From Nitrososphaeria archaeon (GTDB lineage Archaea > Thermoproteota > Nitrososphaeria > Nitrososphaerales > JAAOZN01): a stretch of 64,000 nucleotides of DNA. Positions 16,639 through 25,828 of the stretch are shown piece by piece; the stretch's first letter is position 1, and the number at the start of each line of letters is the position of its first letter. The stretch lies in the NCBI GenBank assembly GCA_029775855.1, contig JARVJZ010000004.1, positions 130,901-194,900 of the forward strand, written 5' to 3'. Below the pieces are notes generated by a model that had not been told where the DNA came from, ran no database searches, and worked only from the letters and a program-made list of their open reading frames with translations. Both the position numbers and the translations under genes were made by a program.

Positions 16639-18006
16639 TTAGGTTGGCTGTAGCCATGTTATAGAGTCGGATGCAAAGTTGTAGACCGCTGCTTTAACCC
16701 AGTCGTAGGTGCCTTGAGGTGTCTTTGCTACGCCCCAGATGTCATAGTCTCCGCCAGCCCTATCTCCCGCCTCATTAAGCAGTGTCCAGCCGCTCGCGCC
16801 GAAGTAGTTTGCGCAGATAGAAGGATAGATTTGCTTGATGGCGGTTGCATCGTATACTCCTGTTACAGATATTGCGATGGCTAGTGTCCAAGCTATGTCA
16901 TATATGGTGTAGGAGTAAATTTCTGGGTCTTCACCTATCGCTGCTTTTACCTGTGACCTTAGCTTCTCGTATTTTGGTGATGAAGTCGCTGCGAAGATTG
17001 TGCTGTAGAGCTTAATCTTCTCAGCTATAGGACCTGCGTCTGAGACTACTCTGCTGTTTTGAGCTGTGCCATCGGTCCCATACCAAGTTACATTTACTAG
17101 GTTGGGATAGTCTTTTGCTTGGAGCAGTATTAGAGCCGCTTCGTCAAATGAAATGTCAAGGAGAGCAACCTTAGCAGCACCGTAGCTCTTTATCCAATCA
17201 CCTATCTTTGTGTTTGCGCTGCTTAGCTCTGCTGAGAAGTCCTTTGCATCAGGGTTGTATCTAATAGGCACAACTTCACCACCTACCTTGCTGAATTCCC
17301 TTGCAAAAGCGTCTTGAAGCCCATCACCCCAAGCGTCACCTCTATAGAGCACAACAACGTGACTTACGCCAGCGCTTGAGAGCAACTTTGAGAGAGCTTT
17401 ACCTTGGAAGTTATCATCAGGCACAAGTCTGAATACATAGTCATCAGGTATTGCTAGAGCTGGTGCAGTAGAAGATTGGCTTACAACCAAAATTCTGTTA
17501 GAGTCAGCATACCCCTTTATGTTTCTCAGCTCACCACTAGATAGAGGGCCGATAACAAGCTTTACACCCCTTGCTGCTAAGGACTGAAGCTTCTGTAGAG
17601 CTACTGCTGGTTGTGTTGCGGTATCTTCTTCGATGATCTTGAATGTCCAACTCTGCCCAGATAGTTTAAGCCAGTCGTTTATCTCTTTTTCAGCTATCTT
17701 TAGGGATGTTGACTCCCTTTTGCCGAAGCTTGCTAAGTCTCCGCTTAAACTCATTAAAGCTCCTACCGCAATTTCGCCGCTTAGCCTAGCGCCAGGCGCT
17801 GTTACAGTTGTTGTTACTGTTGTCGGAGCAGCTGTTACCGTTGTTGCTGTTGTCTGTGTTGTAGTTCTGACTTCGGTTACTGTGCTAATGACTGGTGGAG
17901 TGGATGAGCCTACAAGATATCCTCCAGCTGCGCCTATTATTAAGCCAACGATTAGTAATACAGCCGCTATTGCTGAAGAAACACCTAACCTTTTTCTGAT
18001 ACGCAT
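16639..18006 (-). CDS. livK: Branched-chain amino-acid-type substrate-binding protein
   Basis: 455 residues. An N-terminal signal/anchor (about 10-32) is followed by a Thr-rich linker (about 40-70), then a periplasmic-binding-protein type 1 domain beginning GEIAVGALMSLSGDLASFGK. SLAARGVKLVIGPLSSGE and VVSQSSTAPALA are typical for the amino-acid-binding (Peripla_BP_6) family. The Thr-rich linker is a common archaeal tether. Substrate could be branched-chain amino acids, other amino acids or amides. First gene of the leftward half of the transporter. Confidence 0.9.
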   Translation of the reverse strand: MRIRKRLGVSSAIAAVLLIVGLIIGAAGGYLVGSSTPPVISTVTEVRTTTQTTATTVTAAPTTVTTTVTAPGARLSGEIAVGALMSLSGDLASFGKRESTSLKIAEKEINDWLKLSGQSWTFKIIEEDTATQPAVALQKLQSLAARGVKLVIGPLSSGELRNIKGYADSNRILVVSQSSTAPALAIPDDYVFRLVPDDNFQGKALSKLLSSAGVSHVVVLYRGDAWGDGLQDAFAREFSKVGGEVVPIRYNPDAKDFSAELSSANTKIGDWIKSYGAAKVALLDISFDEAALILLQAKDYPNLVNVTWYGTDGTAQNSRVVSDAGPIAEKIKLYSTIFAATSSPKYEKLRSQVKAAIGEDPEIYSYTIYDIAWTLAIAISVTGVYDATAIKQIYPSICANYFGASGWTLLNEAGDRAGGDYDIWGVAKTPQGTYDWVKAAVYNFASDSITWLQPT

Positions 18007-18028
18007 AAAGGTTGTATCTATGCGTTGG

Positions 18029-18039
18029 ATTTATAAAGC
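18029..18039 (-). promoter_or_regulatory. TATA box of the livK operon
   Basis: On the minus strand GCTTTATAAAT is centred about 28 bases before the livK ATG, so transcription would begin almost at the start codon (leaderless). A second AT-rich element, GATAAATGA at 18056-18064, is correctly placed to serve livH in the other direction. Confidence 0.5.
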
Positions 18040-18091
18040 TTATCTTCTAGATATCGATAAATGATTAAGAGATGGCTGGTGATGCTTTAGT

Positions 18092-19027
18092 TTGATTGAT
18101 CCTCTTCTTAGAAATGCAATAATCTTTGCTAATATGCTTACTTTGATGAGTATAGGTTTGACCCTAACTTATATGACGACAAAGGTTCCTAACTTTGCTC
18201 ACGGCACCTTAGTGACTGTAGGGATCTATGTGTCGATGACTGCAGGTCAGATCTTTAACTTGACGCCTTACCTTGCTCTTCCGTTCTCCTTTGTTTTAGG
18301 TGGTTTTACGGCAGTCGTCATCTACCTGCTAGTTTTGAGACCGCAGATGAAGCGTGGCGCTTCGATTGTGGGGCTTATGGTTGCCACATTAGCTATTGAT
18401 GTCTTCTTCATAGGTGTGCTCAACATATATGCAGATAGTGTGCAGCGTATCTCTAAGGTTGTGACACGCTACTTTATTTTGAGGAGATTTGACTTTACAT
18501 TTGCTGACCAGCCAGGTATCTTTTTTGTGCTTCCAAGTTTGGTTGTATGTTCGGTTGTGCTTCTTTATATTCTTCTCACACGCACAAAGTTTGGTATAGC
18601 TATGAGAGCGGTAGTTGAAGATGCGTCTCTTGCGGGGGTTCTTGGAATAAACGTGAATAAAGTGTATCTTGTTTCGTGGTTTATAGCAGGAGGGCTGGCT
18701 TCGCTTGCTGGTGCTCTTTTACCACTCTGGCTTCAAGGTTCAACTGACACAGGCACAAGGATGATAGTTAGTATCTTTTCTGCCAGCATATTAGGCGGGC
18801 TTCTTAACATATATGGCGCGGTCTTAGGTGGGCTGCTTGTCGGTTTGGTTGAGGTTCTTGGAACCAATCTACTTGCGCAAATATTTGGAGTCTGGATTAT
18901 ACCGTATAGACCAGCCCTACCTCTAGCAATTATGGTTGTTACTCTACTAGTAGCACCTATGGGTTTAGCTAGTATAAGAAGGTCAGAACTAAGAGCGGTA
19001 AAGAGGAGGGGAAGAAGTTGGCTCTAG
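18092..19027 (+). CDS. livH: Branched-chain amino-acid ABC transporter permease LivH
   Basis: 311 residues from a TTG, about eight membrane helices. The EAA-like segment with MRAVVEDASLAGVLGINVNK and the GALLPLWLQGS region are typical of LivH permeases. Divergent from livK; with LivM it forms the membrane channel. Its end overlaps the livM start by ten bases, so translation is coupled. Confidence 0.92.
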   Translation: MIDPLLRNAIIFANMLTLMSIGLTLTYMTTKVPNFAHGTLVTVGIYVSMTAGQIFNLTPYLALPFSFVLGGFTAVVIYLLVLRPQMKRGASIVGLMVATLAIDVFFIGVLNIYADSVQRISKVVTRYFILRRFDFTFADQPGIFFVLPSLVVCSVVLLYILLTRTKFGIAMRAVVEDASLAGVLGINVNKVYLVSWFIAGGLASLAGALLPLWLQGSTDTGTRMIVSIFSASILGGLLNIYGAVLGGLLVGLVEVLGTNLLAQIFGVWIIPYRPALPLAIMVVTLLVAPMGLASIRRSELRAVKRRGRSWL

Positions 19028-20091
19028 CGTTATTTGCACAGTTTATTGTGGATCTGCTGGCCTTCTTCGCTGTCTACATGATCCTATCTGTGAGTCTAAA
19101 TCTTGAATTTGGATATACAGGTGTCCCTAACTTCGGTAAGGTTCTTCTTGTAGCTGGAGGAGCGTATGTAGTAGCAGCATTCTCAGGTAGGTTCTCTCAG
19201 CTACTACTTAATGTAGCGGTAGATAAGGACTTTATCAAGGATAATGCTGCGGTTATGGCTGCGGTTAACTCGGCTTTCTCTCAAGACATCGTTGCAGCCC
19301 TCATAGTCTTCTTCGCTACAATAGTCCTAGCAGCTTTTGTGGGTGGGGCTTTAGGGTATTTGGCTTCATACCCTGCGGTTAGACTGAGAGAAGACTACCT
19401 TGGTATGACGCTCTTAGCCATAGGTGAAATATCACGGGTTATCGGTCAGAACTATGAGCCTATAGCTGGTGGAACATTGGGTGTGCAGGTGCCAGATCCC
19501 TTTGCTTGGGCTGGTGAGGTTAGGTTCTTAGCATTTACTTTGATCTTACTCGCCTTTGCGGGCTTGATCTATCTTTATGCTGAGAGGATAGCTCGTTCGC
19601 CTTTAGGTAGGCTGCTGCGCTCGATTAGAGATAATGAACTTTCTGCTGAGGCGCTAGGCAAAGATGCTACAAAAGTTAGGATAAAGATACTTATTGTAGG
19701 TTCTGCTATCGCTGGTGTAGCTGGTGCGCTCTATTCGTTCTATGCTGGAGGCGTGGTTGCTACAGCATTTAATAGAGTGGATTGGACTTTTTGGCCTTGG
19801 CTTATACTAATAATTGGTGGTGCTGCAAATAATGTGGGTGTAGCGTTTGGTTCATTCATCTTCATCACAGCGAGAAGGGTTATCGAGTTTTACAAAGATT
19901 CATTCACATTTTTACCCTTCGATGCGGTTTGGCTTGAATACCTTCTTCTCGGCTCAATCCTTATACTTGTGCTCATCTATAGACCTGAGGGGCTTATACC
20001 TGAGAAGGCTACACCAACTATCAGCAACAAGCGTCTTAAAGCCCTTATAAAGAAGGTTAAAGATGAAGCTGCTCACAAAGATAATGTTTAG
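19018..20091 (+). CDS. livM: Branched-chain amino-acid ABC transporter permease LivM
   Basis: 357 residues starting from TTG inside the end of livH. NLEFGYTGVPNFGKVLLVAGGAY is the LivM-family signature (quoted part: NLEFGYTGVPNFGK), and LLRSIRDNELSAEALGKD is the ATPase-contacting loop. About ten membrane helices. An insertion of about 45 residues (near 60-100) between the first helices lengthens the external loop relative to bacterial LivM. Confidence 0.92.
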   Translation: MALALFAQFIVDLLAFFAVYMILSVSLNLEFGYTGVPNFGKVLLVAGGAYVVAAFSGRFSQLLLNVAVDKDFIKDNAAVMAAVNSAFSQDIVAALIVFFATIVLAAFVGGALGYLASYPAVRLREDYLGMTLLAIGEISRVIGQNYEPIAGGTLGVQVPDPFAWAGEVRFLAFTLILLAFAGLIYLYAERIARSPLGRLLRSIRDNELSAEALGKDATKVRIKILIVGSAIAGVAGALYSFYAGGVVATAFNRVDWTFWPWLILIIGGAANNVGVAFGSFIFITARRVIEFYKDSFTFLPFDAVWLEYLLLGSILILVLIYRPEGLIPEKATPTISNKRLKALIKKVKDEAAHKDNV

Positions 20092-20124
20092 AAAGGTGGT
20101 CTAGATAGGTCTGTTGGTTGTGCA

Positions 20125-20673
20125 TTGGTTGTAGTTATTGCTGTAGTGGGTGGTAAAAAGTCTGGTAAGACTTGGACCATGGAGTATCTTATCTCTAGGC
20201 TCTCTGCCCTAAATTTTAAGGTGGCTGCTGTAAAACATATTCACGAAGAAGGAATTACAATAGACACCGCTGGCAAAGATACTTGGAGGTTCGCAAAGGC
20301 TGGTGCAAAAGTAGTCCTAAGTGCATCTCCAGATGAGTTAGCCTTGATCAAAAAGGCTAAGATGTATTACAGCAACTTGGATAACATTTTGGATTATTTA
20401 AAGGGTGAAGATTTGGACTTCATATTCGTCGAAGGATTTCATTCACTTGCAGCGAAAAGAATGGATGTATATAAGATCATAACCGCAAAAGATTTAGATG
20501 ATTTAAACAGACTTCTTGTAGGCACAGAGCCCCCTATACTTGCTGCAACAGGCGTAATAGGTCAGAGCGTAAGCCAAACTTCAGCATCCGACATACCGAT
20601 AATTAACCTTATGGTGAATGGAGAAGCACTAGTTGATATGGTTAGGCGGCTTGCTGTTAGAGGCAAACATTAA
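20125..20673 (+). CDS. mobB: MobB, molybdopterin-guanine dinucleotide biosynthesis protein B
   Basis: 182 residues from TTG. P-loop GGKKSGKTWT (about 9-18) and VAAVKHIHEEGITIDTAGKD with the DTAGKDTWR motif, followed by the GADLDFI-type IFVEGFHSL Walker B, match MobB. It binds GTP and assists insertion of the guanine dinucleotide form of the Mo/W cofactor. The end overlaps by four bases the convergent gene carrying an FmdE domain, another Mo/W-related family. Confidence 0.9.
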   Translation: MVVVIAVVGGKKSGKTWTMEYLISRLSALNFKVAAVKHIHEEGITIDTAGKDTWRFAKAGAKVVLSASPDELALIKKAKMYYSNLDNILDYLKGEDLDFIFVEGFHSLAAKRMDVYKIITAKDLDDLNRLLVGTEPPILAATGVIGQSVSQTSASDIPIINLMVNGEALVDMVRRLAVRGKH

Positions 20674-21389
20674 GCTTTGAGCACTTCTACTCCACTTATA
20701 ACCTCTTCTTCGTTGGCCTCAATAACCTCCTCAGCGTTGTTGAACTTTGTTGACTGGGCGAGCTTAACTCTAACACTGCAGCCCTTATAAGTGAAGGTCG
20801 CTGTATCATCTATAGGCTCTACAGCACGAAACCTCTTATTTGTAGCACCCATAGGAGCTTGGATGCCGTCTGCTATACAACCTTTAGCAGATACTATAAC
20901 CTTAAGCTCTCTATCTCTTGGATAGCAACCTAGTTCACTTACCGCCCTGTAGAGCATTCTTACACCTATGGCAACACCAGCACATAGATCGCCGTGAAAG
21001 TGTTCAGCTTCCTTTAACATAGATTTAAGCATCACCGTCTTTGGTGTGCTGCTGAATTTAGTTGCGTCATTTGGCGTTGAAGCGCTATATATGCAATCAT
21101 CTGCTGTATGATATGGCTGGATATGTAATATATTGGTAGGCTTCTTTATATTATTTGTTCTAACTTTGATTTCTACACCCTCTTTGCTAATAACTTTAGC
21201 GACATAAGCTACCGTGCTCCTACTTCTTTTCGAGTAAGCTACGAGGATTATGTGTGAGAAGCCTTTAATCTTCTCGATTATTCCTTCGGGGTCTTCAAAC
21301 AACCTGATCTTAACTAGACCATTGAGAAACGATTGAGCGCCCTCTGTTAAAGGTTCTGCTTGTGCTATCCATTTAACCTTTAAATACAT
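20670..21389 (-). CDS. TsaA-like domain fused to FmdE domain
   Basis: 239 residues. Residues about 1-100 resemble the TsaA/TrmO beta-barrel: AEPLTEGAQSFLNGLVKI, IKGFSHIILVAYSKRSR and PTNILHIQPY, where TrmO has a GTPvLDIKPY-type ending. Residues about 125-239 match the FmdE/FwdE family: FHGDLCAGVAIGVRM with the conserved His and Cys, then SAKGCIADGIQAPMGATNK. FmdE proteins accompany molybdenum or tungsten formylmethanofuran dehydrogenases, and TrmO methylates t6A37 in tRNA using SAM. The function of the fusion is unknown; the convergent mobB neighbour supports a link to Mo/W enzymes. Confidence 0.75.
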   Translation of the reverse strand: MYLKVKWIAQAEPLTEGAQSFLNGLVKIRLFEDPEGIIEKIKGFSHIILVAYSKRSRSTVAYVAKVISKEGVEIKVRTNNIKKPTNILHIQPYHTADDCIYSASTPNDATKFSSTPKTVMLKSMLKEAEHFHGDLCAGVAIGVRMLYRAVSELGCYPRDRELKVIVSAKGCIADGIQAPMGATNKRFRAVEPIDDTATFTYKGCSVRVKLAQSTKFNNAEEVIEANEEEVISGVEVLKA

Positions 21390-21423
21390 AGTTGGTTACT
21401 TGCTCATCTTAGCTAAATAAAGG

Positions 21424-21990
21424 TTAAACAAATCGCTCTTCTTCACCGACGATCTTCGTGAAGTTGGAGAGTATCTTTGACCCATCTCTACTACATTCAG
21501 GGTGGAATTGAACGCCATAAAACATCAACTCTTCATGCCCAATTATTTCGTTTTCACAGTTTTCGGAATAACCTAACGTCTTGAAGCCATTTGGTAGGCG
21601 AGATATGTTGAAGATGTGCGATTCAAATACTTTAAGCCTTGAATACGGTTCGGTCAATATATTTGGCTTCCTCACATATACGGTTTGATAGCCATAGACT
21701 TTTTGACCTAACCTAGTGAGCGCCCCACCCATAGCTAGAGATAAGATTTCAGCGCCATAGCATATTCCTAGTAGCGGTTTATGCTTTACTAGAGCTTGTT
21801 TAATCACCTTTATGTTTGCTCGGTTGATTTCGTCTGAAGCTGATCTGCGTCCAGTTAAGATAATGCCTCTATAGTCATCTAGTTTGATTGGTTGGTCATA
21901 TCGGATTATTTGATATGCAGCTCTAAGCTTCTCCAAGCTATCCACCAACTCTGGGAGTGTTGTTGAGTCGTTGTCTAGTATGAGCAGCAT
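21424..21990 (-). CDS. Class I glutamine amidotransferase, GMP synthase subunit A-like
   Basis: 188 residues. The glutaminase triad is readable: Cys in LLGICYGAE (about residue 78) and His-x-Glu in VQFHPECS. IILTGRRSASDE takes the place of the usual TGGP loop. Size equals stand-alone archaeal GuaA glutaminase subunits, which pass ammonia to a separate ATP-pyrophosphatase subunit. No synthetase partner is nearby, so another amidotransferase role is possible. Confidence 0.8.
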   Translation of the reverse strand: MLLILDNDSTTLPELVDSLEKLRAAYQIIRYDQPIKLDDYRGIILTGRRSASDEINRANIKVIKQALVKHKPLLGICYGAEILSLAMGGALTRLGQKVYGYQTVYVRKPNILTEPYSRLKVFESHIFNISRLPNGFKTLGYSENCENEIIGHEELMFYGVQFHPECSRDGSKILSNFTKIVGEEERFV

Positions 21991-22047
21991 CCTTCAGCCT
22001 ATAACCAACACCCTTTATATTCATCTTCTCCCAGCTTAGTTAAGTAC

Positions 22048-22824
22048 TTGCTCAGTAAAGATGAGTTATTTGATGTTAGTGGTAGAGTTGCAGTAGTAAC
22101 TGGAGCAGCTGGCACATTAGGCTATGCTTTCGCAGAAGCTTTAGCTTCGAGAGGCGCAAAAGTCTTTTTAACAGATAGAAGAGCTGAAGACCTTAGGAAA
22201 GTAGCATTAGACCTCAGTGGTAAAGGCTTAAATGTTGATTGGCTTGAAGCCGATTTAACCAGAGAAGAAGATGTAGACCGAGCCTTTAACAAATGTGAAT
22301 CAACTCTGGGGCATCCAAATGTGCTTGTTAACAGCATCGGCGACTCGATTTACAAACCAACCTTAGACCTCTCTCTCGCAGAGTGGAACAGAGTAATCAA
22401 CGTGAACCTAACCGCAGCATTCCTATGCTCAAAAAGAGCGGCAAAAAGCATGATAGAAGCAAGCATAAGAGGAAAGATAATACACATAGCCTCAATCTAC
22501 GGACTACGAGCAGACCGCTTCCCTATAGCAGCCTACTACTCTTCTAAGGCTGGGCTTGTGAACTTGACCAAAGCACTTGCAGTCGAATGGGCAAGATATG
22601 GTATAAATGTGAATGCAATCGCACCATCATTTTTTGCTAGTAGATTGACTAAAGTTATTCTTGAAGACACTAAGAGTAGAGAGCATCTGCTCAACCATAC
22701 ACCACTAAGGAGACTTGCTGAGCCTCAAGATCTAGTAGGCGCATTAATCTTCTTGGCGTCTCCAGCATCAGACTACGTGACGGGGCAGGTTATCGTTGTT
22801 GATGGCGGTTGGTCTTCTTGGTAA
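22048..22824 (+). CDS. Short-chain dehydrogenase/reductase
   Basis: 258 residues, from a TTG. The Rossmann motif TGAAGTLGYA (about 18-27), NSIGD in place of NNAG, catalytic Ser in IASIYG, and YYSSK (Tyr-x3-Lys) define a classical SDR; the C-terminal YVTGQVIVVDGGWSSW is typical of 3-oxoacyl-ACP reductase/gluconate dehydrogenase-like enzymes. Cofactor and substrate are not determinable. It abuts the end of the convergent hef gene without a spacer. Confidence 0.9.
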   Translation: MLSKDELFDVSGRVAVVTGAAGTLGYAFAEALASRGAKVFLTDRRAEDLRKVALDLSGKGLNVDWLEADLTREEDVDRAFNKCESTLGHPNVLVNSIGDSIYKPTLDLSLAEWNRVINVNLTAAFLCSKRAAKSMIEASIRGKIIHIASIYGLRADRFPIAAYYSSKAGLVNLTKALAVEWARYGINVNAIAPSFFASRLTKVILEDTKSREHLLNHTPLRRLAEPQDLVGALIFLASPASDYVTGQVIVVDGGWSSW

Positions 22825-24984
22825 TCAGTCGCCACAGTAGTTGAATTCCGCTACTTCTCTAATCTTAGATGCTGTCTTATCTCCTATTCCCTCAACCGTC
22901 TTTAATTCATCTAAGCTTGCTGAGAAGACCCCCTTAACGTTCTTAAAGTGTTTGAGAAGCCTATCAGCCAAGATAGCATCAATACCCGGCACACCAGCAA
23001 CAACATACTTCTGAATCTCTGGTGTAGTTAATGGTTTTCTGCCCTCCCTAACTCTTACAGCCTTTCTTCCCTCCTCTTGCTCCCTTTTAGCTATATAGTA
23101 GATAATTACAGCTGTCTCTTCATCGTCTTCTGACGTATATATTGGGATGTAAAAGTCTGTTAATGCACTCGCGAGTGAAGAGTAGAAGGCTGGTAGCCCT
23201 ATGCTGGCGCCCTTCTTTCTACTGCCTTGCACGATGAGCAGCGGCTTTGGATACTTATTCTTCATTGCTACCAGTTGGCTGAAGAGCCTGTTATCCATAA
23301 GCGACTTGATGTAGTCTTCAACGGTCTTTCGTTCAACAACAATATCCTCACTCAAGACGAAGTCTCCTATGTCTAGTTGCTCAATGTGGACTTCTGCACC
23401 CATCCTCTCCAGACAATCTACGAGAGATCTTGACTCACGCGTGTCAACATATATTATTGGACCCTTTGTGGGTTTTAAGTATGTGTCTAGGATTTGAGCT
23501 TCTTTCTTAACCTTAAGCTCTTCAATCACTTGCTTTGCTTCCCTCAACCTTTTCTTAGCCAGCCAATAGTATGCTTCATCTCTTGTTCCTTTAACTAAGA
23601 ATGCCACTACTCTACCCGGCGCTCTTCTTCCTGTTCTTCCTCTTCGCTGAACAAAGCGTATCGCGCTAGGCACGTTGTCGTAAAAGACTACCAGCCTACA
23701 TTCAGCTATGTCTAGACCCTCTTCGCCAACTTGTGTTGATATAAGTATGTCAAATTCTCCTCTTCTCATCTCCTCAAGCACCGCTACTTGCTCCTTTTGT
23801 GTAAGACCGCCGCTTCCTCGCTTTCCCACTAAGATTCTTGCTCTTAGACGCTCTGAAGCCAGCTTCTTATAGATCTCTTGAACTGAGGCTCTGTAGCTAG
23901 TGAATACGATAGCCTTTTCTCCTGGAGGTAGGGTTTTAAGCACCTTGATCAGCTCCTCAAGCTTAGGGTGCTCGACCCCTAACTCGAGTGTACCCTTGGC
24001 TATTTCATATGCAGTCCTCAGATGCTCGTTTTGCAGAAGTTCTTTTAACCCTATGCCTTTACCTCTACTTAAGAGCCGCTCCATAAACTGAGTGAATGAT
24101 GCTACTGTCTGAGTCTCTATTAGCCCAAGCATCATGGTTAACCTAATTAGAGAGAAGAGCGCGCTCCGTGCAGCAGGATTTGCTGAATACTCCGGCTTAG
24201 CCCTCAACTCAATTAGATGCTTCATCTTAGGCTGAACACCTATTTCTCCTAAACCAAGTGCAGCAAGCCTACTCACATAGTCTTTTATTGCTTCAAGCAG
24301 TTCACTTCTTATTCTATTCAAGAGAGGGTTAAGTTGAACTTCAATCCATTCGATAGAGGTCTTTTGCACATACCGCGCTATCTGCTCACTATCTTCCCTC
24401 TTCGCCTCCACTCGATTTAGCTTGAGGTTCCTCAGAATCTCCTCTACCTTCTCTTTTTCTGCTGGTAGTGATGCTGTCATCCCAAGCCTCTTTACATTAG
24501 GGTTTTCACCCATTTTCATACTAACCAAAGTGTAAGCGTAGGCTCCAACAGACCTATGCGCTTCGTCAAATATTATGAGTGAAAACTGTTTGGGATCTAT
24601 CAGCCCACGCTCCAAATCAGCAGCCATTATTTGAGGGGTTGCGCAAACCACACGCTTAGACCAAGCAAGCACTCTATCATTTAACTTCATCTCACCAGTT
24701 ACAACAGAAATATCCTCTGAAGATATATCCAACATCCTAGAAAGGAAAGCCTCGTGCTGAGAAGCCAAGACCCTAGTTGGTGTAAGCAAGACGCACTTCT
24801 TATCAGGATACCTATAGAGCATCTCAGCAATTAGAAGGAGAGCTACAGCTGTCTTGCCTAATCCTGTGGGAAGCACGATGAGAAGGTCTTCTTCTAAGCA
24901 GAGTCTAAATAGGTCTAACTGATAATCTCTTTTCTCAAGCGTCTGGCTTTTTAGTAGAGGGTGGCTTACCCACTCCATAGGCAA
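22825..24984 (-). CDS. hef: Hef-type helicase/nuclease
   Basis: 719 residues. Superfamily 2 helicase part: Walker A PTGLGKT (39-45), IIFDEAH, MTASL and QRRGRTGR. XPF/ERCC4 nuclease part: VDTRESRS, DIGDFVL and ERKTVED at 551-557, which satisfies the ERKxxxD active site. Tandem helix-hairpin-helix motifs (about 662-711: VPGIDAI and VEGIGDKTAS) end the protein. Hef processes stalled replication forks and flapped DNA and is homologous to eukaryotic FANCM/XPF. This is the long, helicase-containing form, all motifs intact. Confidence 0.96.
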   Translation of the reverse strand: MPMEWVSHPLLKSQTLEKRDYQLDLFRLCLEEDLLIVLPTGLGKTAVALLLIAEMLYRYPDKKCVLLTPTRVLASQHEAFLSRMLDISSEDISVVTGEMKLNDRVLAWSKRVVCATPQIMAADLERGLIDPKQFSLIIFDEAHRSVGAYAYTLVSMKMGENPNVKRLGMTASLPAEKEKVEEILRNLKLNRVEAKREDSEQIARYVQKTSIEWIEVQLNPLLNRIRSELLEAIKDYVSRLAALGLGEIGVQPKMKHLIELRAKPEYSANPAARSALFSLIRLTMMLGLIETQTVASFTQFMERLLSRGKGIGLKELLQNEHLRTAYEIAKGTLELGVEHPKLEELIKVLKTLPPGEKAIVFTSYRASVQEIYKKLASERLRARILVGKRGSGGLTQKEQVAVLEEMRRGEFDILISTQVGEEGLDIAECRLVVFYDNVPSAIRFVQRRGRTGRRAPGRVVAFLVKGTRDEAYYWLAKKRLREAKQVIEELKVKKEAQILDTYLKPTKGPIIYVDTRESRSLVDCLERMGAEVHIEQLDIGDFVLSEDIVVERKTVEDYIKSLMDNRLFSQLVAMKNKYPKPLLIVQGSRKKGASIGLPAFYSSLASALTDFYIPIYTSEDDEETAVIIYYIAKREQEEGRKAVRVREGRKPLTTPEIQKYVVAGVPGIDAILADRLLKHFKNVKGVFSASLDELKTVEGIGDKTASKIREVAEFNYCGD

Positions 24985-25006
24985 GAGGAGGCTCCTTTAG
25001 CTTGCT

Positions 25007-25270
25007 TCAGCCAAACCGTCTTGTGAATTCTTCTCTGGGTATCGCAGGGAAGGTTTCGGTTGAGCATATATCTGATAAACCTACGACCACTTCGGTAACC
25101 TTTAGTTGGTCATCAGCCTCAACGTGCCAGATCACGTCGTATCTACCTAAAGTGAAGTACATGCCGTGTGGTTTGAAGCCTGGAGGTGGTTTTTCACATA
25201 GGTTGTTTAGGCGGCTTAGAGTTTCTCTCCCAACCTTGCTTCTAAACTTCATCACGATTATGAAGTCCAT
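25007..25270 (-). CDS. GYD-domain small protein
   Basis: 87 residues with FKPHGMYFTLGRYDVIWHVEADD: the GRYD stretch is the GYD-domain signature of a small dimeric alpha/beta-barrel family of unknown function. It sits between hef and the VTT membrane protein on the same strand. Confidence 0.8.
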   Translation of the reverse strand: MDFIIVMKFRSKVGRETLSRLNNLCEKPPPGFKPHGMYFTLGRYDVIWHVEADDQLKVTEVVVGLSDICSTETFPAIPREEFTRRFG

Positions 25271-25312
25271 ACTTACTGTTGCAGGGCTAGAACTATTTAT
25301 ATCTAATATGGG

Positions 25313-25825
25313 CTAAGCAAGGACTAGATTATACAGATATTCCCACCCTATGTGACCTACGTGAGCATAGATGAGGTTAAGAATTATCTTACCGGATATG
25401 GCTGCTAAAAGTGCCTTGAGCTTGGGATACCTCATTGCTCCTAATGGTATCCATATTAGGTCGTCTGGGGTCAGAGGTGTAGCTGCAAAAAGAAATATCA
25501 AGATTACCCCGTATTTGTCAAGTCTCTTTCTCCATTTATCTAACCCCTCCCTCCGCTTTGTTGAGAGGAGATACCTACCACCTAACCCAACATAGTAATG
25601 CAGAAACTGCCCTACGCCAGCACCTAGGCCTCCTAACACTCCTACAATTATAGGGTTAAGCGTCGCCCCTAGAAGCGCGATGACGACATAGGATGGGAAG
25701 ATAGATATGAAGAGGCTGCTTGAGCCTAATACACCAGCTACAAAGGCGCCCACATAGCCAAGATTTGACACAATCTTTAATATAAATGCTATATCAAGCA
25801 ACCTTGGTCTCTCATCTACTTTCAT
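25313..25825 (-). CDS. VTT/DedA-like membrane protein
   Basis: 170 residues, four to five membrane segments. The central part GVGQFLHYYVGLGGRYLL and LIFLFAATPLTPDDLIWIPLGAMRYP match the VTT (SNARE-associated/DedA) family, including the re-entrant-type Pro-rich loop with an Asp pair. Such proteins are lipid scramblases or ion-coupled carriers. Its start lies three bases after the NikR stop, so the pair is one operon and the protein could be nickel-related. Confidence 0.78.
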   Translation of the reverse strand: MKVDERPRLLDIAFILKIVSNLGYVGAFVAGVLGSSSLFISIFPSYVVIALLGATLNPIIVGVLGGLGAGVGQFLHYYVGLGGRYLLSTKRREGLDKWRKRLDKYGVILIFLFAATPLTPDDLIWIPLGAMRYPKLKALLAAISGKIILNLIYAHVGHIGWEYLYNLVLA

Positions 25826-25828
25826 AAA

